Source of the DNA: Alteromonas sp. LMIT006 | GTDB lineage: Bacteria > Pseudomonadota > Gammaproteobacteria > Enterobacterales > Alteromonadaceae | Assembly: GCF_024300645.1 (NCBI RefSeq) | Contig: NZ_CP101291.1 | Location: 992,001 to 1,056,000 of the forward strand | Direction: 5' to 3' | Length of the DNA: 64,000 nt | Shown here: positions 1-10,436 of the stretch, piece after piece | How positions within the stretch are numbered: position 1 is the stretch's first letter | How the letters are laid out: each line of letters starts with the position of its first letter | The notes under the pieces: model-generated | The model's input: the letters and a program-made list of their open reading frames with translations, nothing else | Database searches by the model: none | Told to the model about the DNA's origin: nothing | Program-made: the position numbers and the translations under genes

Positions 1-2
1 AA

Positions 3-524
3 GGCCAGTTGCACCTATCCGTCGCACCTGCTCCTGAGTACACGGATGAGCTTGCTGAACAAGCGCTGTCTATCTTTACTAAAATTGCCAACGAATTGGA
101 TTATGTCGGTGTGCTGGCAGTGGAATTGTTCCAGGAGGGTAATACGCTTTTGGTGAATGAACTCGCACCACGAGTTCATAATTCAGGGCATTGGTCCATG
201 CATGGTGCGCATACCTGTCAGTTTGAAAATCATTTGCGTGCAGTGTGTAACTTACCACTAGGTTCGACTCAAGCAAGGACGGTGAGCGCAATGATAAACA
301 TCATTGGTTGCGACAACCTAGGTCCAGCTGCATTAGAAATGGAAGATGCACATCAGCATTGGTATGGTAAAGCAGTGCGAGCAAAGCGCAAAATGGGGCA
401 TATTAATGTCAATGCTGATTCGTATGCCGACTTGGGGCAAAAATTACTAGACTTGAACGGTCAGTTTCCCTCAGAATATTTTCCTGAACTTGGCCCACAG
501 GCTCAATTATTACTGGTAAAGTAA
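3..524 (+). CDS. purK: 5-(carboxyamino)imidazole ribonucleotide synthase, C-terminal part
   Basis: PurK makes N5-carboxyaminoimidazole ribonucleotide from AIR, bicarbonate and ATP in de novo purine synthesis. The frame is open to the left edge, so the gene begins before the window and only about 173 C-terminal residues are present. The visible part is the end of the ATP-grasp domain (GVLAVELF, then NELAPRVHNSGH, the metal- and ATP-binding loop) followed by the small C-terminal domain. A TTG at position 9 could be misread as a start, but it lies inside the ATP-grasp fold. purE usually precedes purK and would be expected just outside the window. Confidence 0.95.
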   Translation, partial: GQLHLSVAPAPEYTDELAEQALSIFTKIANELDYVGVLAVELFQEGNTLLVNELAPRVHNSGHWSMHGAHTCQFENHLRAVCNLPLGSTQARTVSAMINIIGCDNLGPAALEMEDAHQHWYGKAVRAKRKMGHINVNADSYADLGQKLLDLNGQFPSEYFPELGPQAQLLLVK

Positions 525-576
525 TCTGAGTCGTTGAGGTTCGTAAGTTGAGCCGTTCACTAATAAGGGAAATAAC

Positions 577-1101
577 ATGTCAAGATTGCTATGCTCTATA
601 AGTATACTGTCAGTTGTCACATTGGCAGCCGCCTGTTCACCTCAGCAAGAATCACATTCTCACGCGCAGCCTTCACCTCAACATCATGCTCATCAAGCAA
701 CAGCTGTTGTGGATATGTCGACACTGCCCGAAGGACTTACGCTCTCTGATGTACGAATACGAGCCGCATTTTCAGGCGCAACAACTGGAGCTGCGTATGT
801 CACTATCAACAATAATACTGAAGATGATGTGCATTTAACGTCAGTATCTGTTAGTGAAGATATCGCAATGAAGGTAGAAATCCATGACATGCGTATGGAG
901 GGAGAAATGATGCAGATGTTTGAACTAGAAGACGGGGTCATAATCCCTGCAAAATCTCAACTTCAGCTACGTCCGGGTGGAAAACACATCATGTTGATGG
1001 GATTGGCAACTGAATTGAGTGAAGGCAAATCGCTTGAAATGACATTGAAGTTTGCACAACATCCAGCTCAAACTGTTTTGGTTCCAGTAGTTAGAATGTA
1101 A
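577..1101 (+). CDS. PCu(A)C-family periplasmic copper chaperone (lipoprotein)
   Basis: 174 residues. The N-terminus is a lipoprotein signal with lipobox LAAAC, so the mature protein should be anchored by the Cys near residue 20. A His-rich linker (HSHAQPSPQHHAHQ) follows. The rest is a cupredoxin-like PCu(A)C domain, with the His/Met copper ligands visible in VEIHDMRMEGEMMQMFELEDG and PGGKHIMLM. Family members carry Cu(I) to the CuA centre of cytochrome oxidase or take part in copper homeostasis. No oxidase or Sco gene is adjacent, so the client is not shown by context. The His-rich linker may add copper-binding capacity; that is inference. Confidence 0.88.
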   Translation: MSRLLCSISILSVVTLAAACSPQQESHSHAQPSPQHHAHQATAVVDMSTLPEGLTLSDVRIRAAFSGATTGAAYVTINNNTEDDVHLTSVSVSEDIAMKVEIHDMRMEGEMMQMFELEDGVIIPAKSQLQLRPGGKHIMLMGLATELSEGKSLEMTLKFAQHPAQTVLVPVVRM

Positions 1102-1159
1102 ACTCAGACTTATTGAGAAACGTATAAGAATAATACTACTGCGATAGGACGGATAAACG

Positions 1160-2212
1160 ATGCGATTCATTTCTTTTTTGTGTTTATTAATGAGTGGGAT
1201 CACACTGGCTGCACCAGAAGTTACCACAAAAACCATAACTGATGGATTGGAACATCCCTGGGGCGTTGCGCCTTTACCTGATGGACGGTTTTTAGTCACA
1301 GAACGTCCTGGTTACATTACCTTAGTCGAACGAGATGGGGCGAAAACGCGTTTGACAGGTGTGCCTGAGATCACTGCAGAGCGCCAAGGTGGCGCATTAG
1401 GCATCACCTTGGATCCCGATTTTGAAAAAAACCAAACGTTTTACGCATGCTTAGTGATTGCGGATGCCTCGGGCGCGACATCTTCAGAAATACATAAAGG
1501 ACAGTTAAAGGGAGCACAATGGGTTAATGTGAAACCTATTGTGATTGCTCAACCAAAAGATAAGTCTGGTTTCCATTTTGGTTGTCGACTTGCTTTTGCA
1601 GAAGATGACTCTTTGTATGTTGGGTTAGGTGATCGCTGGGTTGGTATGGAAAAAACCCAAGACTTAGATAATCATTACGGTAAAGTATTAAGAGTCACAA
1701 AAGATGGCAACCCCCATCCGCAGAACCCTTATCTGGATAGTGCTGTGCCTGAAGTATTCTCAATTGGTCACCGTAATATCCAGGGTATGGCTTGGCACAG
1801 TAAGTACTCACAAATGTGGGCTCACGAGCATGGACCGAAAGGCGGAGATGAGATCAATATTTTACGAGCAGGCGCTAATTATGGCTGGCCAACCATCACT
1901 TATGGCGTCAACTATAACGGTACGCCGATTACTGACAAGACCAAGCAAGAAGGTTTAGAACAGCCATTACATTATTATGTTCCTTCCATTGCTCCAAGTG
2001 GAATGGCTTTTTATAAAGATGATTTACTGATGGGCTCTTTAAAGTTTCGCTACCTAAATTATGTCGAACTCAAAGAGGGTAAGGTGGTTGCTGAGCATGA
2101 ATTACTCAAAGACCTGGACGCTCGTATTCGCGACGTAGTAGTTCATAATGAGCAAGTTTTTGTGGTAACTGATGAAGTCAATGGGCGTCTGTTGGAAATA
2201 GTCTTTCAATAA
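1160..2212 (+). CDS. PQQ-dependent aldose sugar dehydrogenase (YliI/Asd-like)
   Basis: 350 residues with an N-terminal signal peptide ending near LAAPE, so the product is periplasmic. The body is a six-bladed beta-propeller of the soluble glucose/sorbosone dehydrogenase family. Visible hallmarks are LEHPWGVAPLPDGRFLVTER, GGALGITLDP, GDRWVGMEKTQDLDNHYGKVLR, SIGHRNIQGMAW, WAHEHGPKGGDEINI and GANYGWP. These family motifs contribute the catalytic His and the PQQ- and calcium-binding residues. It oxidises aldose sugars at C1. It is close to the E. coli YliI length. It ends 5 bases from the convergent rluA stop. No PQQ synthesis genes are in the window. Confidence 0.9.
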   Translation: MRFISFLCLLMSGITLAAPEVTTKTITDGLEHPWGVAPLPDGRFLVTERPGYITLVERDGAKTRLTGVPEITAERQGGALGITLDPDFEKNQTFYACLVIADASGATSSEIHKGQLKGAQWVNVKPIVIAQPKDKSGFHFGCRLAFAEDDSLYVGLGDRWVGMEKTQDLDNHYGKVLRVTKDGNPHPQNPYLDSAVPEVFSIGHRNIQGMAWHSKYSQMWAHEHGPKGGDEINILRAGANYGWPTITYGVNYNGTPITDKTKQEGLEQPLHYYVPSIAPSGMAFYKDDLLMGSLKFRYLNYVELKEGKVVAEHELLKDLDARIRDVVVHNEQVFVVTDEVNGRLLEIVFQ

Positions 2213-2217
2213 GCTCT

Positions 2218-2910
2218 CTAAAACACAATTGATTGAATACTTGCAGGCTCATCAGCAAAGCAATGTTCGGATGTGAATTCAAGCCACTCATTCGTTGCGG
2301 GGTGAGTAAGTCCTAATTCACCTGCATGCAGGTGCATTCTTTCAATGCCAATACGGCTGGCTTCAGATGAATACAGCCTATCGCCCAAAATCGGATGTCC
2401 CAAACTGAGCATGTGTACTCGTAACTGATGCGAGCGACCTGTTTTGGGTTCAAGCCGTACTAAACTGGTTTTATCATCACGACTGATCACACGGTAGTGG
2501 GTAAGCGAGGCTTTACCAGTTTGGTAACAAATTTTTTGCTTAGGACGATTCGGCCAATCCACAATTAAAGGCGCATCACATACCCCTTCATCTTCAATGG
2601 GATGACCTAAAACCCGTGCGTAATATATTTTATGAGTGTTTCTTTCGGCAAACTGTTTACCTAGGTTGGTACTGGCTGTTTTGTGCATAGCAAGAACCAT
2701 TAGCCCAGAGGTTGCCATATCCAACCGATGAACGATATACGCTTGCGGGAAGACGGTATTGACACGTTTTTGGATACTGTCTTGATGTGCATCACCACGC
2801 CCACGTACCGATAGAATCCATGCTGGTTTATCAACGACCAATATATCATCGTCTTGATAGATGATCTTCAGATAGGGCACCATCGGCGGTTGGTAGTTAA
2901 AAAAAGCCAT
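2218..2910 (-). CDS. rluA: RluA-type pseudouridine synthase (23S rRNA U746 / tRNA U32)
   Basis: Isomerises uridine to pseudouridine. The sequence holds the RluA catalytic motif YIVHRLDMATSGLMV, whose Asp is the nucleophile, plus GRSHQLRVHM and HPILGDRLY. The N-terminus matches E. coli RluA when the start is the ATG at 2910 (MAFFNYQPPM), giving 230 residues. The longer frame reaching 2961 would overlap rapA and adds residues that do not fit the family. The gene lies 13 bases downstream of rapA on the same strand, the same order as in E. coli, so the two are probably cotranscribed. The exact target among rRNA and tRNA cannot be proven from sequence. Confidence 0.93.
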   Translation of the reverse strand: MAFFNYQPPMVPYLKIIYQDDDILVVDKPAWILSVRGRGDAHQDSIQKRVNTVFPQAYIVHRLDMATSGLMVLAMHKTASTNLGKQFAERNTHKIYYARVLGHPIEDEGVCDAPLIVDWPNRPKQKICYQTGKASLTHYRVISRDDKTSLVRLEPKTGRSHQLRVHMLSLGHPILGDRLYSSEASRIGIERMHLHAGELGLTHPATNEWLEFTSEHCFADEPASIQSIVF

Positions 2911-2923
2911 GACAGCAAACTCG

Positions 2924-5689
2924 TTATTGTGGGTTATTGACAAGGACACGTATCGAGTCAAGGTTGACTGGTGCGTTTTCGATTTGCCAGCATGCCTCGC
3001 GCAACTGTGCCTCTAATATACTGATTTCTTCAGGTCTTACAGCTGGGTTGATATGTTGCAAATAGTGCAAACGTTCCAGCTCGGTCCCGAGTGTTAATTG
3101 CATGTGTTGGAGAGCGTTATTCTTAATGTGCACTGCTTGTTCTAAGGCAGTGTTTTCGCACGTCCTTATGGCTTGTTTAATTTGGGCTGCCAAGGCGGTG
3201 ATCAGTTTGGCTGCGATGACTTTTTTGACTCTGTGAATCGACTCAACAGTCTCATTGAAGATTTGATTTGCATGATCACAGCTCACAACAAAACTTTGCG
3301 GAGTCAAATAGGGGTTGTGCTCAGCTTGAGATGCTGCTTGTATCACAAATTGACATTGCACAATAAACGCCCCAACCGGTTTATTACTATCTGAAAATAG
3401 ACCGATGCTGGCTTTCCCTGTGTTATCACTGAGTAATGTTGCCATTAGTTCACGCACGAATGGATGTTCAAAACTGATAAAATGATAGTCTTCTCTAGCG
3501 GTGGCTACGCGTCTTGAAAATGTCACCGTCATACCTTCATCCGGTAAGGTTTGTAATGGGTATAACAAATCTTCTGTAGGTTGTATGACATAGCTCACGT
3601 GATCATTGATGATAAATTTAAAGCCAACCACATCTGCCATAGAGCTTAAATACTGATAAACCTCTTCACCTTCAGCTTCATCATCAAGTGCGGCGATAAT
3701 GTCTGCATGTTGGTCAAAACCTTTGGCATTAAGTTCGAGTAGTTTGTTTCTGCCTTGCTCTTGTGCCGTAACCAAGTTTTTGGTGAGTGAGGCAATATTC
3801 GGTAATTCGGCATCAAAGTCAGGATCTTGTATCAGCTTAGCCAAAGGTTGTCCGAGTTCCGTTAACACTTCATTTCCGACAGTACAGGTTTGGTTAAACG
3901 CATTCAGACCGACATCAAAAAATCGGAAAAGGCGTTCTTGCGCACTATTGCGATGAAAAGGCACAATAATTTCGACCTGACTGGTTTGCCCGATGCGATC
4001 CAGGCGTCCAATGCGTTGTTCTAACAAATCTGGATTAAGTGGCAGATCGAATAAAATAAGTTGCTGACAAAACTGGAAATTTCGACCTTCTGAGCCAATT
4101 TCTGAACACAATAGCATGGGGGCGCCATCTTCGTCATCGGCGAAGAAATGTGCCGCTCGATCCCGCTCACTAATACTCATTTGTTCATGAAATACAGGTA
4201 ATGAAATACCTCTCTTGATACGGATATGTTCTGCTAATTCAAGAACGGCCCGAGCGGTTCGACAGATTAAAAGGGTTTTTCCTCGAGCATTTTGTAAAAA
4301 TTCCAAAAGCCAATTGACCTTTGGATCCTGTTCAAGCCAATCTTTTACCCAATCGGTATCTTCATGAATGTGGGCAATTACTCTGTCTTTAATTGTCGTG
4401 TATTCTTCCGGGGAATCTAGTGGGTGAGCAATCACCTGTCGAGCATTAGCATGGCCAATGGCCTTGCGTGTGTTGCGATAAAATAGTCTTCCCGTACCGT
4501 GCCGATCGATGAGTTCTTGAATTAATTCAAAGACACTTTTGTCAGCAATATCTGAAATGCTTAATTCGGGCAAAAATTCATGACAACGAGCAATTAAATC
4601 GTGATCCAACTGTGTGCAAGACAATAAGGCATCACTTAAATCCGCAAGGGCTTGATAGCTAGCCTGTTCAGCATGAAATTGCTCTGCACTGGTAAACCGA
4701 TTTGGATCAAGTAGCTGTAATTGTGCAAAATGGGCGTCGCTACCTTGTTGATCAGGAGTCGCAGTGAGTAGTAACACACTTGGGATGAGTTGACATAGTT
4801 TGGCAATCGCCTCATATTCGCTATTGTGAGAGCTTTGCTCGGTGAGATGGTGTGCCTCGTCGACAATTAAGCAGTCCCAAGGCGTTTCACACAGTTGTTG
4901 TAGAGCCTGAGGTTGCGCTTGTAAGGTACTCACATTGGTAATGACCCATTGAGCAGTTAGCCATGGATTGTCATTTTCATCGCTCAATGCTTCAAGTCGT
5001 TCTTCATCGAACAAAGAAAACATCATATTGATGCGGCGATGCAATTCAACCAGCCATTGGTGTTGCAATGACTCAGGAACGATGATCAAAGCTCGTTGGC
5101 AGCGACCCAGTAAGATTTGTTTGTGCAAAATCATCGCCGCTTCGATGGTTTTACCCAAGCCTACTTCATCAGCAAGGAGTACTCTTGGGGCAAAACGCTG
5201 GCCTACTTGCTGAACAATATTCACTTGATGCTCCAGTGGCGTCATCCGTGCACCCAATAGGCCTATCCCAGGATGAGTGTTGTGTTTGTATTGTGCTTGG
5301 TAGGTTTGATGGCGCACATCAAACCAAGCGGTATGATTGATCTGGCCATTGAATAGGCGTTTTTCAGGTTGATTGATTTGTAAGTGATGCGCGATTTGGG
5401 TTTCAAAGAGAGTGGTACGCGCACCGTTTGGATATTCTACCTCATAGCTCATCAATCCATTGTCTTCGTCAGAGCTTATGACCTCAAAGGTACGGTTATT
5501 GATGTCTTGAGCACATTCACCGACGTCTAAGGTGAAACGCAATAAAGGAGCCGATTCGCTTGCATAGCGCGCGTCGCTATCGACAAGAGGAAAATACAAA
5601 GCGACTTGGCGTCCTTGTACTTCGGTTACTAAGCCTAATCCTAGCTCGGGTTGTTGGCTGTTAAGCCAACGTTGTCCAATCACATACAT
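2924..5689 (-). CDS. rapA: RNA polymerase-associated SWI2/SNF2 ATPase RapA
   Basis: 921 residues, slightly shorter than E. coli RapA (968). RapA binds core RNA polymerase and uses ATP to recycle it from posttermination complexes. The N-terminal Tudor-like region (GQRWLNSQQPELGLGLV) is followed by the helicase core: Walker A region ADEVGLGKTIEA near residue 175, the DEAH box in IVDEAHHLTEQ, motif III LLLTATP, and motif VI QRIGRLDRIGQ. The C-terminal spacer and RapA-specific region follow. The ATG at 5689 gives the usual N-terminus. It is divergent from the PhoH gene, with a 124-bp shared upstream region, and heads a probable rapA-rluA operon. Confidence 0.96.
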   Translation of the reverse strand: MYVIGQRWLNSQQPELGLGLVTEVQGRQVALYFPLVDSDARYASESAPLLRFTLDVGECAQDINNRTFEVISSDEDNGLMSYEVEYPNGARTTLFETQIAHHLQINQPEKRLFNGQINHTAWFDVRHQTYQAQYKHNTHPGIGLLGARMTPLEHQVNIVQQVGQRFAPRVLLADEVGLGKTIEAAMILHKQILLGRCQRALIIVPESLQHQWLVELHRRINMMFSLFDEERLEALSDENDNPWLTAQWVITNVSTLQAQPQALQQLCETPWDCLIVDEAHHLTEQSSHNSEYEAIAKLCQLIPSVLLLTATPDQQGSDAHFAQLQLLDPNRFTSAEQFHAEQASYQALADLSDALLSCTQLDHDLIARCHEFLPELSISDIADKSVFELIQELIDRHGTGRLFYRNTRKAIGHANARQVIAHPLDSPEEYTTIKDRVIAHIHEDTDWVKDWLEQDPKVNWLLEFLQNARGKTLLICRTARAVLELAEHIRIKRGISLPVFHEQMSISERDRAAHFFADDEDGAPMLLCSEIGSEGRNFQFCQQLILFDLPLNPDLLEQRIGRLDRIGQTSQVEIIVPFHRNSAQERLFRFFDVGLNAFNQTCTVGNEVLTELGQPLAKLIQDPDFDAELPNIASLTKNLVTAQEQGRNKLLELNAKGFDQHADIIAALDDEAEGEEVYQYLSSMADVVGFKFIINDHVSYVIQPTEDLLYPLQTLPDEGMTVTFSRRVATAREDYHFISFEHPFVRELMATLLSDNTGKASIGLFSDSNKPVGAFIVQCQFVIQAASQAEHNPYLTPQSFVVSCDHANQIFNETVESIHRVKKVIAAKLITALAAQIKQAIRTCENTALEQAVHIKNNALQHMQLTLGTELERLHYLQHINPAVRPEEISILEAQLREACWQIENAPVNLDSIRVLVNNPQ

Positions 5690-5813
5690 ATTTTAAAACC
5701 AAATCTTTCTTATGTACCTATTATGACATCGAACGTCGGGCTTAACAAAAAAACGTGCTTTTTGTTCAAACTTGCAGTAGGGTTAAATTTGAATCTAAGT
5801 TGAGGAGTCACGG

Positions 5814-7202
5814 ATGTCAAAAGACGCTACCAAGATTTATATATTAGATACCAATATCTTATTACACGAACCACTCGCATTTTTATCTTTCCAAGAACAC
5901 GACGTCATGATCCCAATGACGGTTTTAGAAGAACTCGACCATATAAAAGACACTAAAAAAGACGTTGCTAGAGACGCTCGAGTGGCTATCCGAGCAATGG
6001 AAAATATTCTGGCGAATGCCTCACCAGAACAAATGACCGCAGGAGTCAGCTTGGCTGGACAGGGCTCCAAAGAACATGGGCCAAGTGGTCATTTATCGAT
6101 TTATACGGATTTGTTGATGGAAGCCAACAAACAAGTATTTACCAGTAATGAAAACGATAATCGCATCATCAATGTTGCTTTAGACATGCAAACTACTCAT
6201 CCTCAGCGCGAAGTTATCTTGGTTACCAAGGACATTAATATGCGTCTGAAAGCCAAAGGCGCAGGGATGAAGTTTGTTGAAGATTACCGTACGGATCAGC
6301 TCATTGACGATATAAAATACTTATCCACAGGATATATTAAAGTGGATGGTCGCTTTTGGGATGCTGTGAGTGATGTCGAAAGTCATACTGAGGGACGAGA
6401 TACGATTCATCGGATTGCACTGTCACAACTCCCAGAGTTGTACATCAATGCATTTATTGTCGATGAGGTGAATGAATTTTGTGGCGTAGTTGAAGCAATC
6501 GATGAGACCCATGCAGAGTTACTCGATCTAGGTGTAGAGCGCTTGATGTCCCGACAAGCATGGGGGATCCACCCCAAAAATATGCCACAAGCCATGGCAT
6601 TACATGCTTTGTTAGATCCACATATTGATTTAGTGATTTTGACCGGTCCAGCGGGTTCAGGTAAAACCGTATTGGCGCTAGCGGCAGCACTCGAAATGGT
6701 TGTTGAAAAAAATATGTATGACAAAATTATTGTGACGCGTTCTACACCTGAGATTGCTGAATCGATTGGATTTTTACCCGGCACGGAAGAAGAAAAAATG
6801 GCACCATGGCTATCTGCGATTACCGATTCTTTAGAAGCCTTGCATCATCAGGATGTCAATACATCTGGTTCGTTATCCTACATCATGGAAAAAGCCAACA
6901 TTCAGTTTAAATCCGTTAATTTTATGCGCGGTCGAAGTATCCAAAATGCCATTGTTATTTTGGATGAATCACAAAATCTTACTGCGTCACAACTCAAAAC
7001 AATCATCACTCGTTGTGGGGAAGGCACCAAATTGATTGTTGGTGGTAACTTAGCACAGATTGACAGTAATTATTTGTCTGCTGTGACATCGGGGTTAACC
7101 TATTTAGTAGAAAAATTTAAACATTTTTCTGGCTCCTCTACGATAATGCTGGATGGCGTTGTAAGAAGTCGACTAGCGGAGTTTGCAGAAAATTCGTTAT
7201 AA
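5814..7202 (+). CDS. PhoH-family protein with N-terminal PIN domain (PhoH2 type)
   Basis: 462 residues. Residues 1-150 form a PIN-type nuclease domain (YILDTNILLHEP, then acidic residues in LEELDHIKD and NDNRIINVAL). The second half is a PhoH P-loop ATPase with Walker A LTGPAGSGKTVLAL, Walker B VILDESQN and the PhoH signature around residues 335-400. Family members of this architecture are described as RNA helicases/nucleases (PhoH2); the cellular role in gammaproteobacteria is not settled. A Shine-Dalgarno GAGGAG ends 9 bases before the ATG. It stands alone, divergent from rapA and convergent with the Mpo1-like gene. Confidence 0.92.
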   Translation: MSKDATKIYILDTNILLHEPLAFLSFQEHDVMIPMTVLEELDHIKDTKKDVARDARVAIRAMENILANASPEQMTAGVSLAGQGSKEHGPSGHLSIYTDLLMEANKQVFTSNENDNRIINVALDMQTTHPQREVILVTKDINMRLKAKGAGMKFVEDYRTDQLIDDIKYLSTGYIKVDGRFWDAVSDVESHTEGRDTIHRIALSQLPELYINAFIVDEVNEFCGVVEAIDETHAELLDLGVERLMSRQAWGIHPKNMPQAMALHALLDPHIDLVILTGPAGSGKTVLALAAALEMVVEKNMYDKIIVTRSTPEIAESIGFLPGTEEEKMAPWLSAITDSLEALHHQDVNTSGSLSYIMEKANIQFKSVNFMRGRSIQNAIVILDESQNLTASQLKTIITRCGEGTKLIVGGNLAQIDSNYLSAVTSGLTYLVEKFKHFSGSSTIMLDGVVRSRLAEFAENSL

Positions 7203-7285
7203 GTTGTGAGCAGTGGCATTTTGGGGACATCTAACTAAACTTTTATCATAATTTGGTTAAAAGTATTTTCAGGCCTAGTGTCGGG

Positions 7286-7600
7286 TTACCGAAACAAGGA
7301 CAATTTGCCTCGCAAGATTTGTCCATACATAATCCAATCGCCCAAAAAACTGTACCAAGGATGTTTAAAGGTCGCCGGTTTGTTTTTTTCAAACAATAAG
7401 TGACCAAGCCATGCGCAACCATAGCCGATCAAAGGTAAGCCCCATGCCAACACCCATTGTTGGGTAAGCAAGACATAGAACAGCAATATCAGCACTCCAG
7501 TCGAGCCAATAAAATGTAACATGCGACATTGTGGGTTGCGATGTTCTGCAAGGTAATAAGGGTAGAACTCTTTAAAGCTTGAAAAGGTCTTTTCGTTCAT
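7286..7600 (-). CDS. DUF962 / Mpo1-like membrane protein
   Basis: 104 residues from the ATG at 7600 (MNEKTFSSF). An upstream extension in the same frame overlaps the cnoX start and does not resemble the family. Two to three hydrophobic segments (GVLILLFYVLLTQQWVLAWGLPLIGYGCAWLGHLLF) and the conserved His positions in YLAEHRNP, MLHFIGST, WLGHLLFE and FKHPWYSFLGDW match the Mpo1/YGL010w family. Yeast Mpo1 is an Fe(II)-dependent dioxygenase for 2-hydroxy fatty acid alpha-oxidation; whether bacterial members do the same is inference. It is convergent with phoH and divergent from cnoX. Confidence 0.82.
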   Translation of the reverse strand: MNEKTFSSFKEFYPYYLAEHRNPQCRMLHFIGSTGVLILLFYVLLTQQWVLAWGLPLIGYGCAWLGHLLFEKNKPATFKHPWYSFLGDWIMYGQILRGKLSLFR

Positions 7601-7714
7601 AGGTATTGAATGTTGTTTTTTTGAGCATATTACCAATACTGAATTGCTGTGCCAAGACTTGAGTTTTGGAATATTGCCCCCAATATTACAACAAAGATAA
7701 TTAGGATTTTTATT

Positions 7715-8560
7715 ATGCAAACCCCTCTGGCCATTACCCTTGAGAATTTTCAGCAAGTCATTTTAGAAGACAGTAAAGAAAAGTGGATTTTGTTGCAATT
7801 TTACATGCCTGAAAATCAAGCGTGTGTACAAATGACTCAGCTTTTAGCAACGGCTATACAGGGCTATGAGTCGCATTTAGTCTATGCTCAAATCAACTGT
7901 CAAAGCGAACAGCAGATTGCGATGCAATTCGGTATTCAAAGCCTACCTACAGTGATGTTAGTGAAAGATGGCCAACCTGTTGATGGCTTTGCTGGCATGT
8001 CAGATGAAGCCGGTATACAAGCATTACTGGAAAAGCATCTGCCCAAGCCGGAAGATGAGTTGTTACAAAAAGTGGCTGAGTTAGTGCATGAGGCAGACTA
8101 TAGCCAAGCTTTGCCGTTGGCGAAACAAGCATTTGAATTAAACGGAGCCAATGTACAAGCGCGTTTCGTCTATGCGGATTGTTGCATTGAAACGGGGCAA
8201 GTTGAATTGGCGAAAACGCTGTTGGAGCCAGTCGGTTTGGTTGACCAAGACAACTATTATCAAGTCTTACAGGGTAAAATAGAACTCGCCGAACAAGCAG
8301 CCGAGTCACCTGAAATTAAAGCGTTGCAAGCTGCAGTCGAGGCGTCACCAAATGATCTTCAGCTCAAAATTGATTTAGCGGTGCAACTGCATTCTGCCCA
8401 TCAATCAGCTGAAGCATTAGCTTTACTGTTCAGTGTCGTCCAGTGCGATATGAATTTTGGCGATGGCAAAAAAACCTTTCTAGACATGGTGAATGCCTTG
8501 CCTGATGGAGAGCCGTTAAAGTCAGAGTATCGTCGTAAAATGTACAGCCTGCTGTATTAG
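7715..8560 (+). CDS. cnoX: CnoX (YbbN)-like thioredoxin-TPR co-chaperone
   Basis: 281 residues from the ATG at 7715 (MQTPLAITLENF). An in-frame upstream ATG at 7649 overlaps the divergent gene and adds an unlikely leader. Residues 1-110 are a thioredoxin fold in which the CXXC site is degenerate (ENQACVQM keeps a single Cys). The remainder is TPR-like helices (LVHEADYSQALPLAKQAFEL and on). This matches E. coli CnoX/YbbN, which holds clients under oxidative chlorine stress and passes them to GroEL/DnaK. A strong terminator follows at 8591-8638, so it is probably monocistronic. Confidence 0.9.
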   Translation: MQTPLAITLENFQQVILEDSKEKWILLQFYMPENQACVQMTQLLATAIQGYESHLVYAQINCQSEQQIAMQFGIQSLPTVMLVKDGQPVDGFAGMSDEAGIQALLEKHLPKPEDELLQKVAELVHEADYSQALPLAKQAFELNGANVQARFVYADCCIETGQVELAKTLLEPVGLVDQDNYYQVLQGKIELAEQAAESPEIKALQAAVEASPNDLQLKIDLAVQLHSAHQSAEALALLFSVVQCDMNFGDGKKTFLDMVNALPDGEPLKSEYRRKMYSLLY

Positions 8561-8590
8561 ACCAAAAAGTCATAACAATCTACTGAACTT

Positions 8591-8638
8591 AGGCGTGAAT
8601 TTTGTCCCGAATGTGGTAAAATCCACGCCTATTTTTTT
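8591..8638 (+). terminator. Rho-independent terminator after cnoX
   Basis: A 13-bp stem with one A/C mismatch pairs 8591-8603 (AGGCGTGAATTTT) with 8618-8630 (AAAATCCACGCCT) around a 14-nt loop. A T-run (8632-8638) follows. It separates cnoX from purA; the purA start is only 25 bases further on, so a role as a leader attenuator for purA cannot be excluded. Confidence 0.8.
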
Positions 8639-8659
8639 ACACACAGTAAACAGTATTGA

Positions 8660-9961
<1,302 letters not shown>

Positions 9962-9985
9962 TCTTCGTTTGCTATAACATCCGTC

Positions 9986-10405
9986 ATGGTTCAGCCATTT
10001 CATCTTGCAATACCAGTCACTGATTTAGAGCAAGCTCGCCAGTTTTATGGTGAGCTTCTTGGTTGTGATATGGGGCGCAGTAGCGATCAATGGATTGATT
10101 GGAACTTCTTTGGGCATCAGCTCGTGACGCACTGTGTTGCGCAGATGCCATCTTCTCCCCAGTACAACAGTGTAGACAGTCATGCAGTGCCCGTGCCGCA
10201 CTTTGGTGTCGTACTCTCTGTCGAGCAATGGCATGCGTTATGTGAAAAGGTGCGCGGCAAAGTGGATTTTGTGCTCGAACCTTATACCCGATTCGCCGGT
10301 CAAGTAGGCGAGCAACATACCATGTTCTTTACCGATCCATTTGGTAATGCATTGGAGTTTAAAGCGTTTGCTGACATGGGACAGTTATTCGCAACTGACG
10401 AATAA
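9986..10405 (+). CDS. VOC-family (glyoxalase-like) protein
   Basis: 139 residues forming a single glyoxalase/bleomycin-resistance/dioxygenase module: [22 protein letters not shown] at the N-terminus and [15 protein letters not shown] at the C-terminus. His6 of the first strand and the Glu of ALEFK are the usual metal ligands. The substrate cannot be deduced. It lies 24 bases after purA on the same strand, so it may be read through from purA, and it is convergent with ggt. Confidence 0.87.
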   Translation: MVQPFHLAIPVTDLEQARQFYGELLGCDMGRSSDQWIDWNFFGHQLVTHCVAQMPSSPQYNSVDSHAVPVPHFGVVLSVEQWHALCEKVRGKVDFVLEPYTRFAGQVGEQHTMFFTDPFGNALEFKAFADMGQLFATDE

Positions 10406-10436
10406 CCCCCAGTTTTTTCAGTATGGAATTGACGTT

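Noticed and set aside
967-1299. Antisense open frames such as this one over the copper chaperone and dehydrogenase genes
   Set aside because: They are shadows of well-supported genes on the other strand with no family match or ribosome-binding site.
2911-2961. Longer rluA start inside the rapA 3' end
   Set aside because: The extra residues overlap rapA and do not match RluA N-termini; the ATG at 2910 does.
5744-5766. AACAAAAA / TTTTTGTT hairpin upstream of the PhoH gene
   Set aside because: Eight A/T-rich pairs between two divergent genes; no transcript would need termination there, and such AT repeats are common by chance.
7230-7270. Possible terminator between phoH and the Mpo1-like gene
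   Set aside because: The only dyad (ACTTTTA/TAAAAGT) is all A/T apart from one pair and lacks a following T-run; not convincing.
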